Source: DASQUK01 sp963813485 (GTDB taxonomy: Bacteria; Actinomycetota; Acidimicrobiia; Acidimicrobiales; VFJN01). Taken from it: a DNA stretch of 64,000 nucleotides. Numbering within the stretch: the first letter of the stretch is position 1; each line of letters opens with the position of its first letter. Both the position numbers and the translations under genes were made by a program. Below the pieces are notes generated by a model. It was not told the DNA's origin. It did not search any database and was given only the letters and a program-made list of their open reading frames with translations. The stretch lies in assembly GCA_963813485.1 (NCBI GenBank), contig CAWEZE010000027.1, forward strand, positions 1 through 64,000, written 5' to 3'. Below, piece after piece: positions 24,724-33,381 of this stretch.

Positions 24724-25572
24724 TCAGCCGAGGACGAGGTCGGCCCCGATGGCGGCGGCGATGCCGGCCGGGTCCTCCATCGGTCCGAAGTGCGTCAGCT
24801 GGGGGAACCGTTCGAGACGTCCGTGGGGGAGCGCGTCGGCGATGAGCGGCGCCACCTTTGCGGGACCACCCCCGTCGACGCTGGCCGCGACCGTGACGGG
24901 GATCCGCACCTCGGCCAAGCGGTCGAACGTGCCGGCATCAGCGCCGTTCTCGAACACGAGGGCCTCCACCTCCGGCGGGCACTTGAGCTCGACGGCGCGG
25001 TCGCCGTCGGCGGTGTGGCATGCGCGCAGCCCATGGTCCACGTAGACCCGCAACGCGGCGGGATCGAGGGAGTCGAGCGGCGGCTTGGCGGCGAAGTTGG
25101 CGTAGGCGGCCTCGCGATCCGGGAACCAGCGACGGCGCCGTCGGGCCGCGGCGGCGATCGGGTTGGCGGCGGACACGCCCTTGGTTCTGGGGAACACGAT
25201 GGGCTCGTACAGCCAGAGCCCCGCAAACGTCCCTGGCCGGCGCATCTCGGCCGCCAACAGCGCGGCACCGCCCATGGAATGGCCGACCGCTTTCACGTCC
25301 GTGGTCCCCAGATGGTCGATGACGGCGAGCACGTCGTCGACCATGCGGTCCCAGGCGAAGTCCATGGTCGCGGGCACCGAGCTGTCGCCGTGGCCCCGGA
25401 AGTCAACTGCCCAGCTGTGTGCCATCTCCGCCAGGTGCGCGGCCACCGGAGCCCAGATCATCCCGTGGAACCCGGTGGGGTGGCAGAACAGGAGCGGCGG
25501 ACCATCGCCGCCGAGGTCGATGAGCGCAAGCGTGACGCCGTCGGTCGAGCGCACCTGCTGGATGGCGGGCAT
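24724..25572 (-). CDS. Alpha/beta-fold hydrolase
   Basis: The 282-residue protein has the oxyanion-region CHPTGFHGMIW, DFRGHGDS, the nucleophile elbow GHSMGG with Ser99, and a C-terminal His in LTHFGPMEDP. It resembles haloperoxidase/epoxide-hydrolase-type esterases of actinobacteria. The substrate is unknown. It is divergent from an NTF2-like gene with a 73-base gap. Confidence 0.87.
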   Translation of the reverse strand: MPAIQQVRSTDGVTLALIDLGGDGPPLLFCHPTGFHGMIWAPVAAHLAEMAHSWAVDFRGHGDSSVPATMDFAWDRMVDDVLAVIDHLGTTDVKAVGHSMGGAALLAAEMRRPGTFAGLWLYEPIVFPRTKGVSAANPIAAAARRRRRWFPDREAAYANFAAKPPLDSLDPAALRVYVDHGLRACHTADGDRAVELKCPPEVEALVFENGADAGTFDRLAEVRIPVTVAASVDGGGPAKVAPLIADALPHGRLERFPQLTHFGPMEDPAGIAAAIGADLVLG

Positions 25573-25632
25573 GCCGCAATGCTGGCAGTGGCCCTGGGCC
25601 GGGGCCCAACCGGCGTGCCCGGCCGGTGGCGA

Positions 25633-25638
25633 TAGGGT
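25633..25638 (+). promoter_or_regulatory. -10 box TAGGGT of the NTF2-like gene (leaderless type)
   Basis: TAGGGT ends 7 bases before ATG 25646 (spacer CGGCGCG). Confidence 0.55.
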
Positions 25639-25645
25639 CGGCGCG

Positions 25646-26041
25646 ATGCCGGAGCTGGTCGACGTCGAGGCGGTGCTGGCCGCCAACCGGGGTTTCTACG
25701 AGGCGTTCGAGGCCCGGGATCTGGACGCAATGTCCGACGTGTGGGTGCACGACGACGAGGTGGTGTGCACGCATCCGGGGTGGAAGACCCTGCACGGCTG
25801 GGGCGCCGTGGCCGGGTCCTGGTTCGCCCTGTTCGGCGGGCCGCAGCACCTGCAGTTCATCCTCACCGACGAGCGCGTGCATCTGGCCGGCGAGCTCGCG
25901 TGGGTGACCGTCGACGAGAACCTGATCGGGGAGCAGGTGGGCGGGACGGTGGCAGCGGTCAACATGTTCCGGCGCATCGACGGCCGCTGGCGCATGGTGC
26001 TGCACCACGGCTCACCCGTGGCACCCAGTGCTCCCGGGTAA
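25646..26041 (+). CDS. NTF2/SnoaL-like protein (calcium/calmodulin-kinase association-type fold)
   Basis: This 131-residue single-domain protein of the cone-shaped NTF2 fold contains LAANRGFYEAFEARDLDAMSDVW, HPGWKTLHGWGAVAGSW and a final MFRRIDGRWRMVLHHGSP. Family members are small enzymes or ligand binders, and this subgroup often carries the HPGW block. Its stop overlaps the -10 box of the following TetR gene, suggesting a short operon with it. Confidence 0.8.
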   Translation: MPELVDVEAVLAANRGFYEAFEARDLDAMSDVWVHDDEVVCTHPGWKTLHGWGAVAGSWFALFGGPQHLQFILTDERVHLAGELAWVTVDENLIGEQVGGTVAAVNMFRRIDGRWRMVLHHGSPVAPSAPG

Positions 26042-26044
26042 CCT
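26039..26044 (+). promoter_or_regulatory. -10 box TAACCT of the TetR gene (leaderless type)
   Basis: TAACCT overlaps the stop codon of the NTF2-like gene and ends 9 bases before GTG 26054. Confidence 0.4.
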
Positions 26045-26053
26045 GCAGGGCGA

Positions 26054-26677
26054 GTGCAAGAAACCGCTGTACCTGCCGTACGTGCCGTGCCCGCCGACGG
26101 ACGCGCCGCTCGGGCCCTGCGCACGCGCGAGGCCATCGTCGATGCCTGCATCGCGCTGGTCGAGGAGGGCGACCTGCGGCCGACCGCCCCCAGGATCGCC
26201 GAGCGCGCCGGCGTCTCGGTCCGCTCGGTGTTCCAGCACTTCGACGACCTCCCGTCGCTGCACATCGCGGTCACGGAGAGCATCGCCGAGCGCATGGCCG
26301 CGCTGGTCGTCCCCATCGATGCGACGCTGCCGCTCGACGACCGGATCGCCCGCTTCATCGAGCAGCGGTCCAACCTGCTCGAGGCGATGACGCCGTTCCG
26401 GGTGGCGGCTGGCGTCCACGGTCCGTTCGCCCCCGAGATCCGGCGGGCGATGCGCGCCGGGTCCGCCTTCCTGCGCGCCGAGGTGGAGCAGGTGTTCGCG
26501 CCGGAGTTGGCCCGCGTCCCGGCGTCCGTCCGTGCCGACGTGGCCGAAGCGCTGGCGACGGCCTCGTCGTGGGCAACCTGGGAAACGCTGCGCACCGAGT
26601 GGGACGACGAACCTGCACGCGCCCGCGCCGTGCTCGCCCGACTGGTCCGGGCCGTCCTGGCATCCGGCGGCACGTAA
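26054..26677 (+). CDS. TetR-family transcriptional regulator
   Basis: The 207-residue protein starts at GTG. The N-terminal HTH is RTREAIVDACIALVEEG, then TAPRIAERAGVSVRSVFQHFDDLPSLH (about residues 44-70). The C-terminal ligand domain is typical in length. It lies between an NTF2-like and a DoxX gene, which are its likely targets or operon mates. I see no clear palindromic operator nearby. Confidence 0.87.
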   Translation: MQETAVPAVRAVPADGRAARALRTREAIVDACIALVEEGDLRPTAPRIAERAGVSVRSVFQHFDDLPSLHIAVTESIAERMAALVVPIDATLPLDDRIARFIEQRSNLLEAMTPFRVAAGVHGPFAPEIRRAMRAGSAFLRAEVEQVFAPELARVPASVRADVAEALATASSWATWETLRTEWDDEPARARAVLARLVRAVLASGGT

Positions 26678-26680
26678 CCT
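26675..26680 (+). promoter_or_regulatory. -10 box TAACCT of the DoxX gene (leaderless type)
   Basis: TAACCT overlaps the TetR stop codon and ends 8 bases before GTG 26689. Confidence 0.45.
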
Positions 26681-26688
26681 GCCCGGCC

Positions 26689-27117
26689 GTGTCGACAGAG
26701 GGGCATACCTGCATTCGGCCCTCCGAGACTCCTGGGGCCAGAAGGTCACGGCTGGCGTTGGCCGCCGTCATGGTGGGCGCCGGCGTCACGCATTTCGTCG
26801 CCCCGGAGGCCTACGAGCGCATCGTGCCTCGATGGGTGGGTGACAGCCGGCGCGTGGTGCTGGTGAGCGGGGCGGCTGAGATCGTGTGCGGCGGGCTGTT
26901 GTCGAGCCGTCGCACGGGGAGGGTCGGCGGCGGGCTCACCGCCGCGCTGCTGGTCGCGGTGTTCCCCGCCAACGTGCAGATGGCGCTCGACGCGGGGACC
27001 GAGCATCAAGCCGTTCCGGACATGCCGGTGGGCCGGTTCCGGCTGGTGGCCGTCGCCCGGTTGCCGCTCCAGCTTCCCCTCATCAGGTGGGCGCTCCGGG
27101 TCGCCAGAAGCCACTGA
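26689..27117 (+). CDS. DoxX-family membrane protein
   Basis: The 142-residue protein from GTG has about four hydrophobic segments: LALAAVMVGAGVTHF, VVLVSGAAEIVCGGLLSS, GGLTAALLVAVFPANVQMAL and a last one around RLPLQLPLIRWAL. The GVTHFVAPEAYERIVP opening and FPANVQMAL are typical of DoxX-like proteins. The role is unknown, possibly quinone-linked. Immediately after its stop the sequence turns AT-richer, with the sulfotransferase fragment. Confidence 0.8.
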   Translation: MSTEGHTCIRPSETPGARRSRLALAAVMVGAGVTHFVAPEAYERIVPRWVGDSRRVVLVSGAAEIVCGGLLSSRRTGRVGGGLTAALLVAVFPANVQMALDAGTEHQAVPDMPVGRFRLVAVARLPLQLPLIRWALRVARSH

Positions 27118-27118
27118 A

Positions 27119-27436
27119 TTCGAGATTGCGTCGCATCTGGGCCAATTCTGGCTGCCCCGCTTAGCGCATTTGCTAGATCGCGCGGAGGTGGATCTGGGGA
27201 GCCTCGGGGTCGACGTTGTGGTGGTCGATTTCGAGCAACTAGTCGAGAGGCCGGACGCAGTCGTGGCCGAGATCGTTGACCAGTTCGATCTTCCGCGAGT
27301 TGCTCATGGTCCTTTGACGCTTAGTCACCGCACGCAGCGCGTGCTGCATCCGCCAATCGATGCTTTGGGGGTGGATGAGCGCATGCTGAAGCAACTGCTA
27401 GGTGATCATATCGGTGGACGATTTCTTCTACCGTGA
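27119..27436 (+). pseudogene. Sulfotransferase-like C-terminal fragment
   Basis: An open frame without a start codon runs from just behind the DoxX stop: EFEIASHLGQFWLPRLAHLLDRAEVD, then VDVVVVDFEQLVERPDAVVAEIVDQF. The second part matches the end of a sulfotransferase domain (the VVDFEQL strand and following helix that contact PAPS in the family). The N-terminal half with the PAPS loop is missing. Codons (att, tta, gat, ctt, tct) are AT-richer than in neighbours, suggesting transfer. TTG 27170 could start an 88-residue product, but it would lack the active site. Confidence 0.6.
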
Positions 27437-27476
27437 TTGAGATTGAACGCCTAGGCGCGAGATCGGCAGTTCGGCG

Positions 27477-27929
27477 CTACCTGCACCCGGGGGCGTGGGG
27501 CGCCGAGCCCGCCAGTGGAGTGGTGTCGACGTACTTGATCTCGTAGAGGCGCTCGGCGAACTTCCACCCGTCGGGGGTGCACGCGTAGCGGTCGTGATAC
27601 ACGGCGTAGTTCAGGTGTGAGCTGCCCTCGCGGAAGCGCCCGAACTCTGCGAGGTATGCACGGCCGGTCGCGGTGTCGCCCTCGACCTGGATGGTGCCGG
27701 GGTGCGTGGTTTGCACGAAGTAGTCCCACAGACCCTGGCCTTGCTCGACCGCGGCGCGGATCTCCTCCCGGCCGAGGAATTCCTTGTTGATGTGGGGCCA
27801 TCGCATCGCGCCGTCCTCTGTGAACAGCGACGCGAAGCGCTCGTAGTCGCGCATCATCGCTGCGTCCGTGTATTCGCCGCGCAGCGCCTCGATCTCGACG
27901 CGATCAGCGATGGCCTGAAGGTCGCTCAT
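27477..27929 (-). CDS. SnoaL/NTF2-like protein
   Basis: The 150-residue protein fits the SnoaL_4-type NTF2 fold: IADRVEIEALRGEYTDAAMMRDYERFASLFTEDG, then WPHINKEFLGREEIR. The end WKFAERLYEIKYVDT fits its last strands. Such proteins often act as hydratases or isomerases on steroid-like or polyketide compounds. It lies at the edge of the fragment-rich patch, next to an IS3 remnant on the same strand; its ATG falls 25 bases inside the end of that remnant's open frame. Confidence 0.8.
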   Translation of the reverse strand: MSDLQAIADRVEIEALRGEYTDAAMMRDYERFASLFTEDGAMRWPHINKEFLGREEIRAAVEQGQGLWDYFVQTTHPGTIQVEGDTATGRAYLAEFGRFREGSSHLNYAVYHDRYACTPDGWKFAERLYEIKYVDTTPLAGSAPHAPGCR

Positions 27930-28069
27930 CGTCTCGCCCCTTTCTCTGTTTTGCTCGGCGCGGTCGGCCGAGTGGTTCTCGTCGTGTGGTGTGGGTTTGG
28001 ATGCCTTGCGGGTCGCCGCGAACTCGCCCAGACCCGTTCGGCATTGGCAGAACCCGCTCCGTTCGCAGC

Positions 28070-28301
28070 TCGGCGACCTCGCGGCGGAGCCGCCGCAACT
28101 CCTCGAACTCCGAGGGACTCATTGCCAGCGGATCTGCCTGGCGGGCCTCTTCGGCCAGATGATCAGCGACCCAGTTACGCAACGTCGTCTCGTTCACACC
28201 CAATCGACGAGCCACCGACGCACGCGAATCATCACTCGACAACGCCAACGCCACCGCCTCTCGCCTGAAGTCCTCCGGGTACTTCGACGGACCCCCCATC
28301 C
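28070..28301 (-). pseudogene. IS3-family transposase OrfA remnant
   Basis: From ATG 28301 the frame encodes an OrfA helix-turn-helix: KYPEDFRREAVALAL, then RASVARRLGVNETTLRNWV and the leucine-zipper-like EFEELRRLRREVAELRTER. After that, at about 28070, similarity stops and the frame runs on as non-homologous sequence to 27904. OrfB (integrase) and terminal repeats are missing. It is a dead fragment of an insertion sequence. Confidence 0.8.
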
Positions 28302-28432
28302 TGGACCCCTTCCCCTGGCCCTCACGCCAGAATCCGGTGATGTTCACCCAGGAGCACCCCCGCCGCGGCGAGTGTGGCCCGGCGATCCTGAGCGAGTCGA
28401 GGGTCCTGGCGGCGTTGCCGGCGACTGCGTGC

Positions 28433-28535
28433 TCAGATCGATGGGATAGCACCGCCATCAACCGGGATCAGCGCGCCCGTTATGAAGGACGCGGCCGGGG
28501 AGAGCAGGAACGCGGCAGCTCGCCCGAACCGAGCC
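28433..28535 (-). pseudogene. C-terminal fragment of an SDR dehydrogenase
   Basis: The minus strand encodes ARFGRAAAFLLSPAASFITG then ALIPVDGGAIPSI and a TGA. This is the classical last helix and VDGG strand of short-chain dehydrogenases. The rest of the gene, including the Rossmann motif and YxxxK, is absent; the sequence on either side shows no continuation. It is a ~33-residue remnant between the IS3 fragment and the peroxidase gene. Confidence 0.7.
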
Positions 28536-28677
28536 GTTTGTGAAGCTCAAAGAAGAAGTAGCCCTCAGAGCAGACGAGGTGCTGCTCGCCGATGTTGAGC
28601 TAACAGCCGACGCACAAGGGGTCGTCGTATCCTCCGGCGTGGGCGTCGCTACCTGGGCGCCAGAACAGGAGCCTCGC

Positions 28678-30169
28678 ATGCCACACGGTGCAGTCGCCGG
28701 CGAGTACGTGACACCTTGTTCGGCCTTCTACGACCAGGGCCGCTTCGGCCGGCTGTTCCCCGGCCTTCCGCCGTTCGCCTCCGACACACCTCTCGTGCGC
28801 GATGCCCTCACCGAGCTCGGCGCTTCGGGCGGCCCGATGGACGCCGCCGACGACCTCTCGGACCCGATCACGCTCATCACCGATCCGGCCAAGAGCGTGA
28901 ACAACCCCGACAACCCCGACAGCACCGCGGGCTTCACGTTCTTCGGGCAGTTCCTCGATCACGACATGACGTTCGACCCGACATCTACCCTCGCCCGCCG
29001 CCAGGACCCCGAGGCGCTGCGCAACTTCCGCATCCCTGCTCTCGATCTCGACAGTCTCTACGGCAGCGGTCCGATCGCATCTCCGCACCTGTTCGACCAG
29101 ACCGTCGACGGCGGCGCCACAACGCTGCTCGTGGAGACCAACCCCGGATCCGGCGTGGTGTCGATCGACGGCACCGACCGCTTCGACCAGCCGCGCAACA
29201 GCCAGGGGGTCGCACTCATCGGTGATCCCCGCAACGACGAGAACCTCGTCGTCTCCCAGTTCCACCTTGCCCTGATCCGCTTCCACAACCGCGTCGTCGC
29301 CGACGTGCAGCGCGGAACTCGGCCCTGGGGTCACACCGCAAGAGATCTTCGCCGAAGCGCAACGAGTCGTCCGGTGGCACTACCAATGGCTCGTGCTGCA
29401 CGAGTTCCTCCCCCGCACCGTGGGCGACGAGTTGACCAACGACGTGCTGGAGAATGGCCCGAAGCACTACCGCTGGCGCAACGACCCGTTCATCCCGGTC
29501 GAGTTCGCGGTCGCCGCCTACCGCTTCGGCCATTCACAGGTCCGGCCGAGTTACCGGGCCAACTTCGGCACCAGCGCCACGGACCCCGCGCAGCAGTTCT
29601 TTGGGCTCCTCTTCGATCCGACGCTGCCCGCCGGGCCGGACCCGGATGACCTCCGGGGCGGGCGGCGGGCGCCACGCCGGTTCATCGACTGGCAGACGTT
29701 CTTCGACTTCGGGGACGGACGGGTGCGGCGCAACAAGATCATCGATACAAGGCTGTCGACCGTCCTGTTCGCCCTGATGGGGCAGGCCGTCGGCGAACCC
29801 ACCTCGCTAGCCACTCGCAACCTGCTCCGCAGCCTCACCCTGCAGGTACCGTCCGGACAACGAGTGGCCAACGCGATGGAGGTCCCTGCGCTCGCCGACG
29901 CCGATCTTGTCGACCTGGCGCCGTTCGAGCTCCAGAACCGGACGCCACTGTGGTTCTACGTCCTGCGCGAGGCGCACGTGGTGGCCGACGGGAAGCACCT
30001 CGGGCCCGTGGGTGGCCGCATTGTGGCAGAGGTCCTCGTCGGGCTGATCGGCGGCGCCCGGTTCTCCTACCTGCGCCAGGATCCCGACTGGACGCCGACC
30101 TACGGCACGGGCGACGAGTTCACCGTGCCTGATCTGCTCCAGGCGGCGGGCGTCGTCGCGCCGCTGTAG
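28678..30169 (+). pseudogene. Animal-type haem peroxidase with one frameshift
   Basis: The first frame (ATG 28678, AGGAG 8 bases upstream) gives the peroxidase N-terminal half: GFTFFGQFLDHDMTFDPTS with the distal His, and ENLVVSQFHLALIRFHNRV. At 29314-29315 an extra G shifts the frame; the next frame continues with LGPGVTPQEIFAEAQRVVRWHYQWLV, VEFAVAAYRFGHSQVRPSY (proximal His) and so on to 30169. Joined, it is a complete ~496-residue bacterial myeloperoxidase-like enzyme. With the shift, the proximal His half is lost. It may be inactive or a base error. Confidence 0.85.
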
Positions 30170-30508
30170 CAGTCACGATCCGGGCTGCGGGTGCCCCCAG
30201 AGACGTCGACGGAGCGCGTCCCATACCCGACGGAACAAGCTCCGCCGCCCTTGCGAGAGATCGACGCTTGGAGCTGGTTGTCGATTGCCGCGGAACGAAG
30301 CAGATCTGGCGTGGCAAGGATCCCCCACGGACGCGTCGGCGCCCACGACGGCCGGGCGTGTCGGACTCGCTCATCTCAACCGTGGGTCGGCCCTGAACGT
30401 GGTGGACGCCTGCCGTGTTCGGGCCACGAACTCACCCCAACCGGGTGGAGCCTTCGCGACGATGAACGTGTCAAGTGCGATTCCAGAGACACGAACGAGG
30501 GGGACACG
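30170..30508. other. Intergenic region without recognisable gene
   Basis: These ~340 bases lie between the peroxidase stop and the PLDc_N gene. All frames look like low-quality shadows rich in Arg/Ser. The only signal is AGGGGG just before the PLDc_N gene. It may be decayed DNA of the accessory patch. Confidence 0.5.
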
Positions 30509-30847
30509 ATGGTCCTTGCCGACATCGGGTTGGGCCAGCTGATCTGGACGACGTTCTTTCTTTTCATACTGGCCGCGTTGGTCTGGGTCTTCATCGTCGT
30601 CGTGAGAGACCTGTTCCGCAACCCCGAGCTGTCGGGATGGGCCAAGGCGGGCTGGTTGGTGGCGCTTATCCTTGTCCCGCTGCTCGGATCGATCGTGTAC
30701 ATCATCGTGCGGGGCCTATGGATGGGGCCGGCCGTGGGGACGGCCGAAGATGCGGCGGCGCGGGCGCAGCTCACCCGAACCGAGTTCGAACGCTATGACC
30801 GCGGCATCGCCGATTCGACGGAAACCGGGCCCGGTGGACCGACGTAA
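30509..30847 (+). CDS. PLDc_N-domain small membrane protein
   Basis: The 112-residue protein has two transmembrane helices (about 10-32 and 49-70) in the pattern of the cardiolipin-synthase N-terminal (PLDc_N) domain: LIWTTFFLFILAALVWVFIV, then NPELSGWAKAGWLVAL and LVPLLGSIVYIIVRG. A cytosolic tail follows. There is no catalytic HKD domain. Small proteins of this kind are common in actinobacteria near stress genes; the function is unknown. AGGGGG precedes the ATG. Confidence 0.78.
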   Translation: MVLADIGLGQLIWTTFFLFILAALVWVFIVVVRDLFRNPELSGWAKAGWLVALILVPLLGSIVYIIVRGLWMGPAVGTAEDAAARAQLTRTEFERYDRGIADSTETGPGGPT

Positions 30848-31102
30848 CCCGGCTGGTAGAGCAACGGAACAACGGCACGATCACTGATGCTGAGGTCCGC
30901 GACGATGAAGGCGCCGGCCACGGACGGTACCGCGACAACGCCGTAGTGACGGACACTCCGCGGCGACGGATCGTTGCCCCTACACGGCAGATCGGGGTGC
31001 CGACCGATGAGGTGTGGGCGTCGGGCCTAACCCGCGCATACGCTGCCGATCGCCGAGGAGTGCCACGGCCATCGCCGTGACGGGATCACCGGGACAGTTC
31101 CT

Positions 31103-31441
31103 ATGGACAAGCTGAAGCTGTATGCGGTGGTGATGGGCATCGGGGCGGTGATTGGGATCACGGTCGCTGAGATCTGGCGTCGAAAGATGCGTCACGACAG
31201 TTACCTGAACTATTTGCCGCCTCCCCGCGACCGCGATGGCGCACCGACCGACAGCGACCGCTCCGGTGGACGAATGCGTGAAGTGGCCAACCGGGTGTGG
31301 TCGCCCGTCGCCGCATCTGCCAAGAGCGACTGGGCGCGCCTACGACGCATCCGCGCTGGCGCGCCCAGACCCAGCATCGGCGCCCCAGCCCCACCCGAGG
31401 AGCAGCCAGATGCTCCCGTGCCTCCCGTTTCGCCGACCTGA
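31103..31441 (+). CDS. Hypothetical single-pass membrane protein
   Basis: The 112-residue protein has an N-terminal helix (LYAVVMGIGAVIGITVAEIW, residues 6-25), then a basic, Pro-rich disordered tail ending PAPPEEQPDAPVPPVSPT. I recognise no family. No strong ribosome site precedes ATG 31103. The ~255 bases between it and the PLDc_N gene hold nothing I can support. Confidence 0.5.
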   Translation: MDKLKLYAVVMGIGAVIGITVAEIWRRKMRHDSYLNYLPPPRDRDGAPTDSDRSGGRMREVANRVWSPVAASAKSDWARLRRIRAGAPRPSIGAPAPPEEQPDAPVPPVSPT

Positions 31442-31885
31442 GAACTCAGGTCCGCGTTCGGCGACCTCGGTGGCACCTGCGCGGGCTAAAGGCCACTCCG
31501 GCTGAGCGACCTGCAGTCTGAACTACGAGCGCATAGTGCCCGCTCCGGGCGGCCGCCGCCCGTCGGATCGTCAGCACCGAACAACGTGGCGCGAGAGCGG
31601 CAGTTAGGTGCGCTTCGAGTCGTCTACTTCACACACGCGCCATCGACACGCCAGACACCGGGCTGATCACCCGTACCGCGATCTCCGAGTACCCCTGCGG
31701 CTCGGCGACCGCCGTCCGGGGGTGATAGGCGTGCTCCAGACGCTCGCCACCCGCAGCCCAGTCGGCGGGATCGCCTCCTCGCGACCTGACCCAGGCGGAC
31801 ATCGCGTCGTTTGGCGTGGAGCCGCTGGTTTGAGTGATCAGTCCGACATCGGCGCAGTCGAGGCAACAATCGTTTGACCGCCGGG
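31442..31885. other. Intergenic region with one possible mini-gene
   Basis: About 440 bases lie between the single-pass protein and the universal stress gene. Apart from a possible 57-codon frame at 31629-31802 on the minus strand, I see no gene, repeat or RNA in it. Confidence 0.45.
31629..31802 (-). CDS. Possible small hypothetical protein
   Basis: A 57-residue frame from ATG 31802 begins MSAWVRSRGGDPADWAAGG and ends VISPVSGVSMARV. Third codon positions are mostly G or C and tryptophan codons occur, which argues for coding, but there is no ribosome site and no family match. Confidence 0.3.
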   Translation of the reverse strand: MSAWVRSRGGDPADWAAGGERLEHAYHPRTAVAEPQGYSEIAVRVISPVSGVSMARV

Positions 31886-32311
31886 CTACGTCGTCTTGAC
31901 GACGAGGACCGAGCAGTCCGCCTTGTGCGTCACTGCATTCGGGACGCTGCCGAGCACGCGGCGCTGCATGCCCTTGTTGCCCACGACGAGGATGTCGGCG
32001 CCGCACTGCTTCGCAAGGCGGACGAGCACGTCGGCGGGGTTGCCCTCCTCGGCGAGCGCCCGGCAGCGAACGCCCTCCTGCCGGAGCCGCGCCTCCGTCC
32101 GCGCGACCACCTCGCGCTGCCGTGACGAGGAGCTCGTCGCCCATTCCAGCTCGGGGTCACCGCCGTGGCCCGGGCCCTTGTCGTCCGGGTGCTTGTAGGC
32201 GGAGAGCAGGACCAGCTCCGCCTCGAACCGCCGCGCGACCTCGGCCGCCATCTTCACGGCCTCAGCGGCTGTGGCGGACCCATCGACACCGACGGCGACG
32301 GTCGTGACCAT
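31886..32311 (-). CDS. Universal stress protein (UspA family)
   Basis: The 141-residue single Usp domain has VGVDGSATAAEAVKMAAEVA at the start and, at the end, DILVVGNKGMQRRVLGSVPNAVTHKADCSVLVVK, containing the ATP-binding G-x2-G-x(8-9)-G(S) motif. It is a soluble stress-response protein. It lies alone between an empty stretch and a peptidoglycan-binding protein on the other strand. Confidence 0.9.
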   Translation of the reverse strand: MVTTVAVGVDGSATAAEAVKMAAEVARRFEAELVLLSAYKHPDDKGPGHGGDPELEWATSSSSRQREVVARTEARLRQEGVRCRALAEEGNPADVLVRLAKQCGADILVVGNKGMQRRVLGSVPNAVTHKADCSVLVVKTT

Positions 32312-32525
32312 TGAGGGCGTGAGTATCTCCGGTCCGCGCGCGAATGTCCACCTTCTGACGGAACCGTCTGCGGCTGGACCGTATGGCCCGTCGTCCAGAC
32401 ATCTCAGGCGCCTTTCCCGGCGGCCATCTGCCGCCGCCGCTACTTCGGTGCCACCACCGACAGCGGATGGCCTGCGTTGAGGTCAATACGATCGCCTTCT
32501 GGGCACCCGACGAAGGGGGTCAGGA

Positions 32526-33038
32526 ATGAACTGGGTAATCGTGCTCATCGGCATCGCGATCGTGGTCTACGTGTTCGGAGTTCCGAGTGCGCACACACGA
32601 CGCGTCGCGGACCACGCGGCGGCGGGCGCCGCCGGAGGGTCACGCAGGGCAACCAACCGCTACTTCAGACGCCGCGATTGGGCCTGGCGGGTGGTTGGTG
32701 TCCTCGCCGTGCTCATCTTCCTCTTCTGGATCTTCGGAGACGATGACACATCCGCGCCGGCCACCGAGACCGCGGAGGCCGCGTCCGCCACCGAAACCGC
32801 GGAGGCCGCGTCCACCACCGAGACCATCTCCAGTCCGTTGAGCTTCGGCGACTCAGGGCCAGACGTCGTCATTCTCCAAGAGCGCCTTGCCGCCGTGGGC
32901 CTACCCGTCACCGTGGACGGCGTGTATGGCCAGGAGACCGCCGATGCCGTCAGCGCGTTTCAGGAGCGAGAACAACTCACCGTCGACGGAGTCGTCGCGT
33001 CAGAGACGGGTGAGGCCCTCAGTATCTGGTCGGGCTGA
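32526..33038 (+). CDS. Membrane-anchored peptidoglycan-binding protein
   Basis: The 170-residue protein has two hydrophobic segments: residues 2-19 (WVIVLIGIAIVVYVFGV) and about 53-69 (VVGVLAVLIFLFWIFG). A Thr/Ala/Glu-rich linker with two near-identical ATETAEAAS repeats precedes a PG_binding_1 domain (LSFGDSGPDVVILQERLAAVG, then DGVYGQETADAVSAFQ, about 105-168). It should hold the outer face of the membrane to cell-wall peptides. GGGGGT(C)AGGA lies upstream of the ATG. Confidence 0.8.
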   Translation: MNWVIVLIGIAIVVYVFGVPSAHTRRVADHAAAGAAGGSRRATNRYFRRRDWAWRVVGVLAVLIFLFWIFGDDDTSAPATETAEAASATETAEAASTTETISSPLSFGDSGPDVVILQERLAAVGLPVTVDGVYGQETADAVSAFQEREQLTVDGVVASETGEALSIWSG

Positions 33039-33213
33039 TGTCGGCCACTGTCAGATCTCGCCGGGTGCTTCGTCGTGTCGTTGGTCGCCGGTCACGGTTC
33101 CGGTTCGTCCAGCGGGCGGGCATGGGCCCGCAGGCGGATCTCGTCGACCATCACTGATCACATGGTGATGGCGTTGCGGCAGGACCGGGCCCGTTCCGGG
33201 TGAAGCTGCTCGG

Positions 33214-33306
33214 TCACGGTCCGCACCTGTCGACCAGCTTGGTCAGCTGGCCGGTCAGGTCGTCGATTTTCGCTAGGAGCATGTCGCGTACCTTGGGGTC
33301 CGGCAT
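33214..33306 (-). CDS. Small coiled-coil peptide with strong ribosome site
   Basis: A 30-residue frame from ATG 33306 begins MPDPKVRDMLLAKIDDLTGQ and ends LTKLVDRCGP. GGAGGT lies 9 bases before the ATG, better than most genes here. The peptide is amphipathic and helical. No family is recognised. It lies just upstream of, and opposite to, the broken HNH gene. The rest of 33039-33381 contains no supported gene. Confidence 0.45.
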   Translation of the reverse strand: MPDPKVRDMLLAKIDDLTGQLTKLVDRCGP

Positions 33307-33381
33307 GGAGCGTCTACCTCCGTGTCCGGCCCCGGGAGGTGTGCGCCTCGCCGGGGCACTGCCCATCTGACAGCTACTTGA

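Noticed and set aside
27904..28301. Intact IS3 element
   Set aside because: Only OrfA's DNA-binding part remains; OrfB and both terminal repeats are missing.
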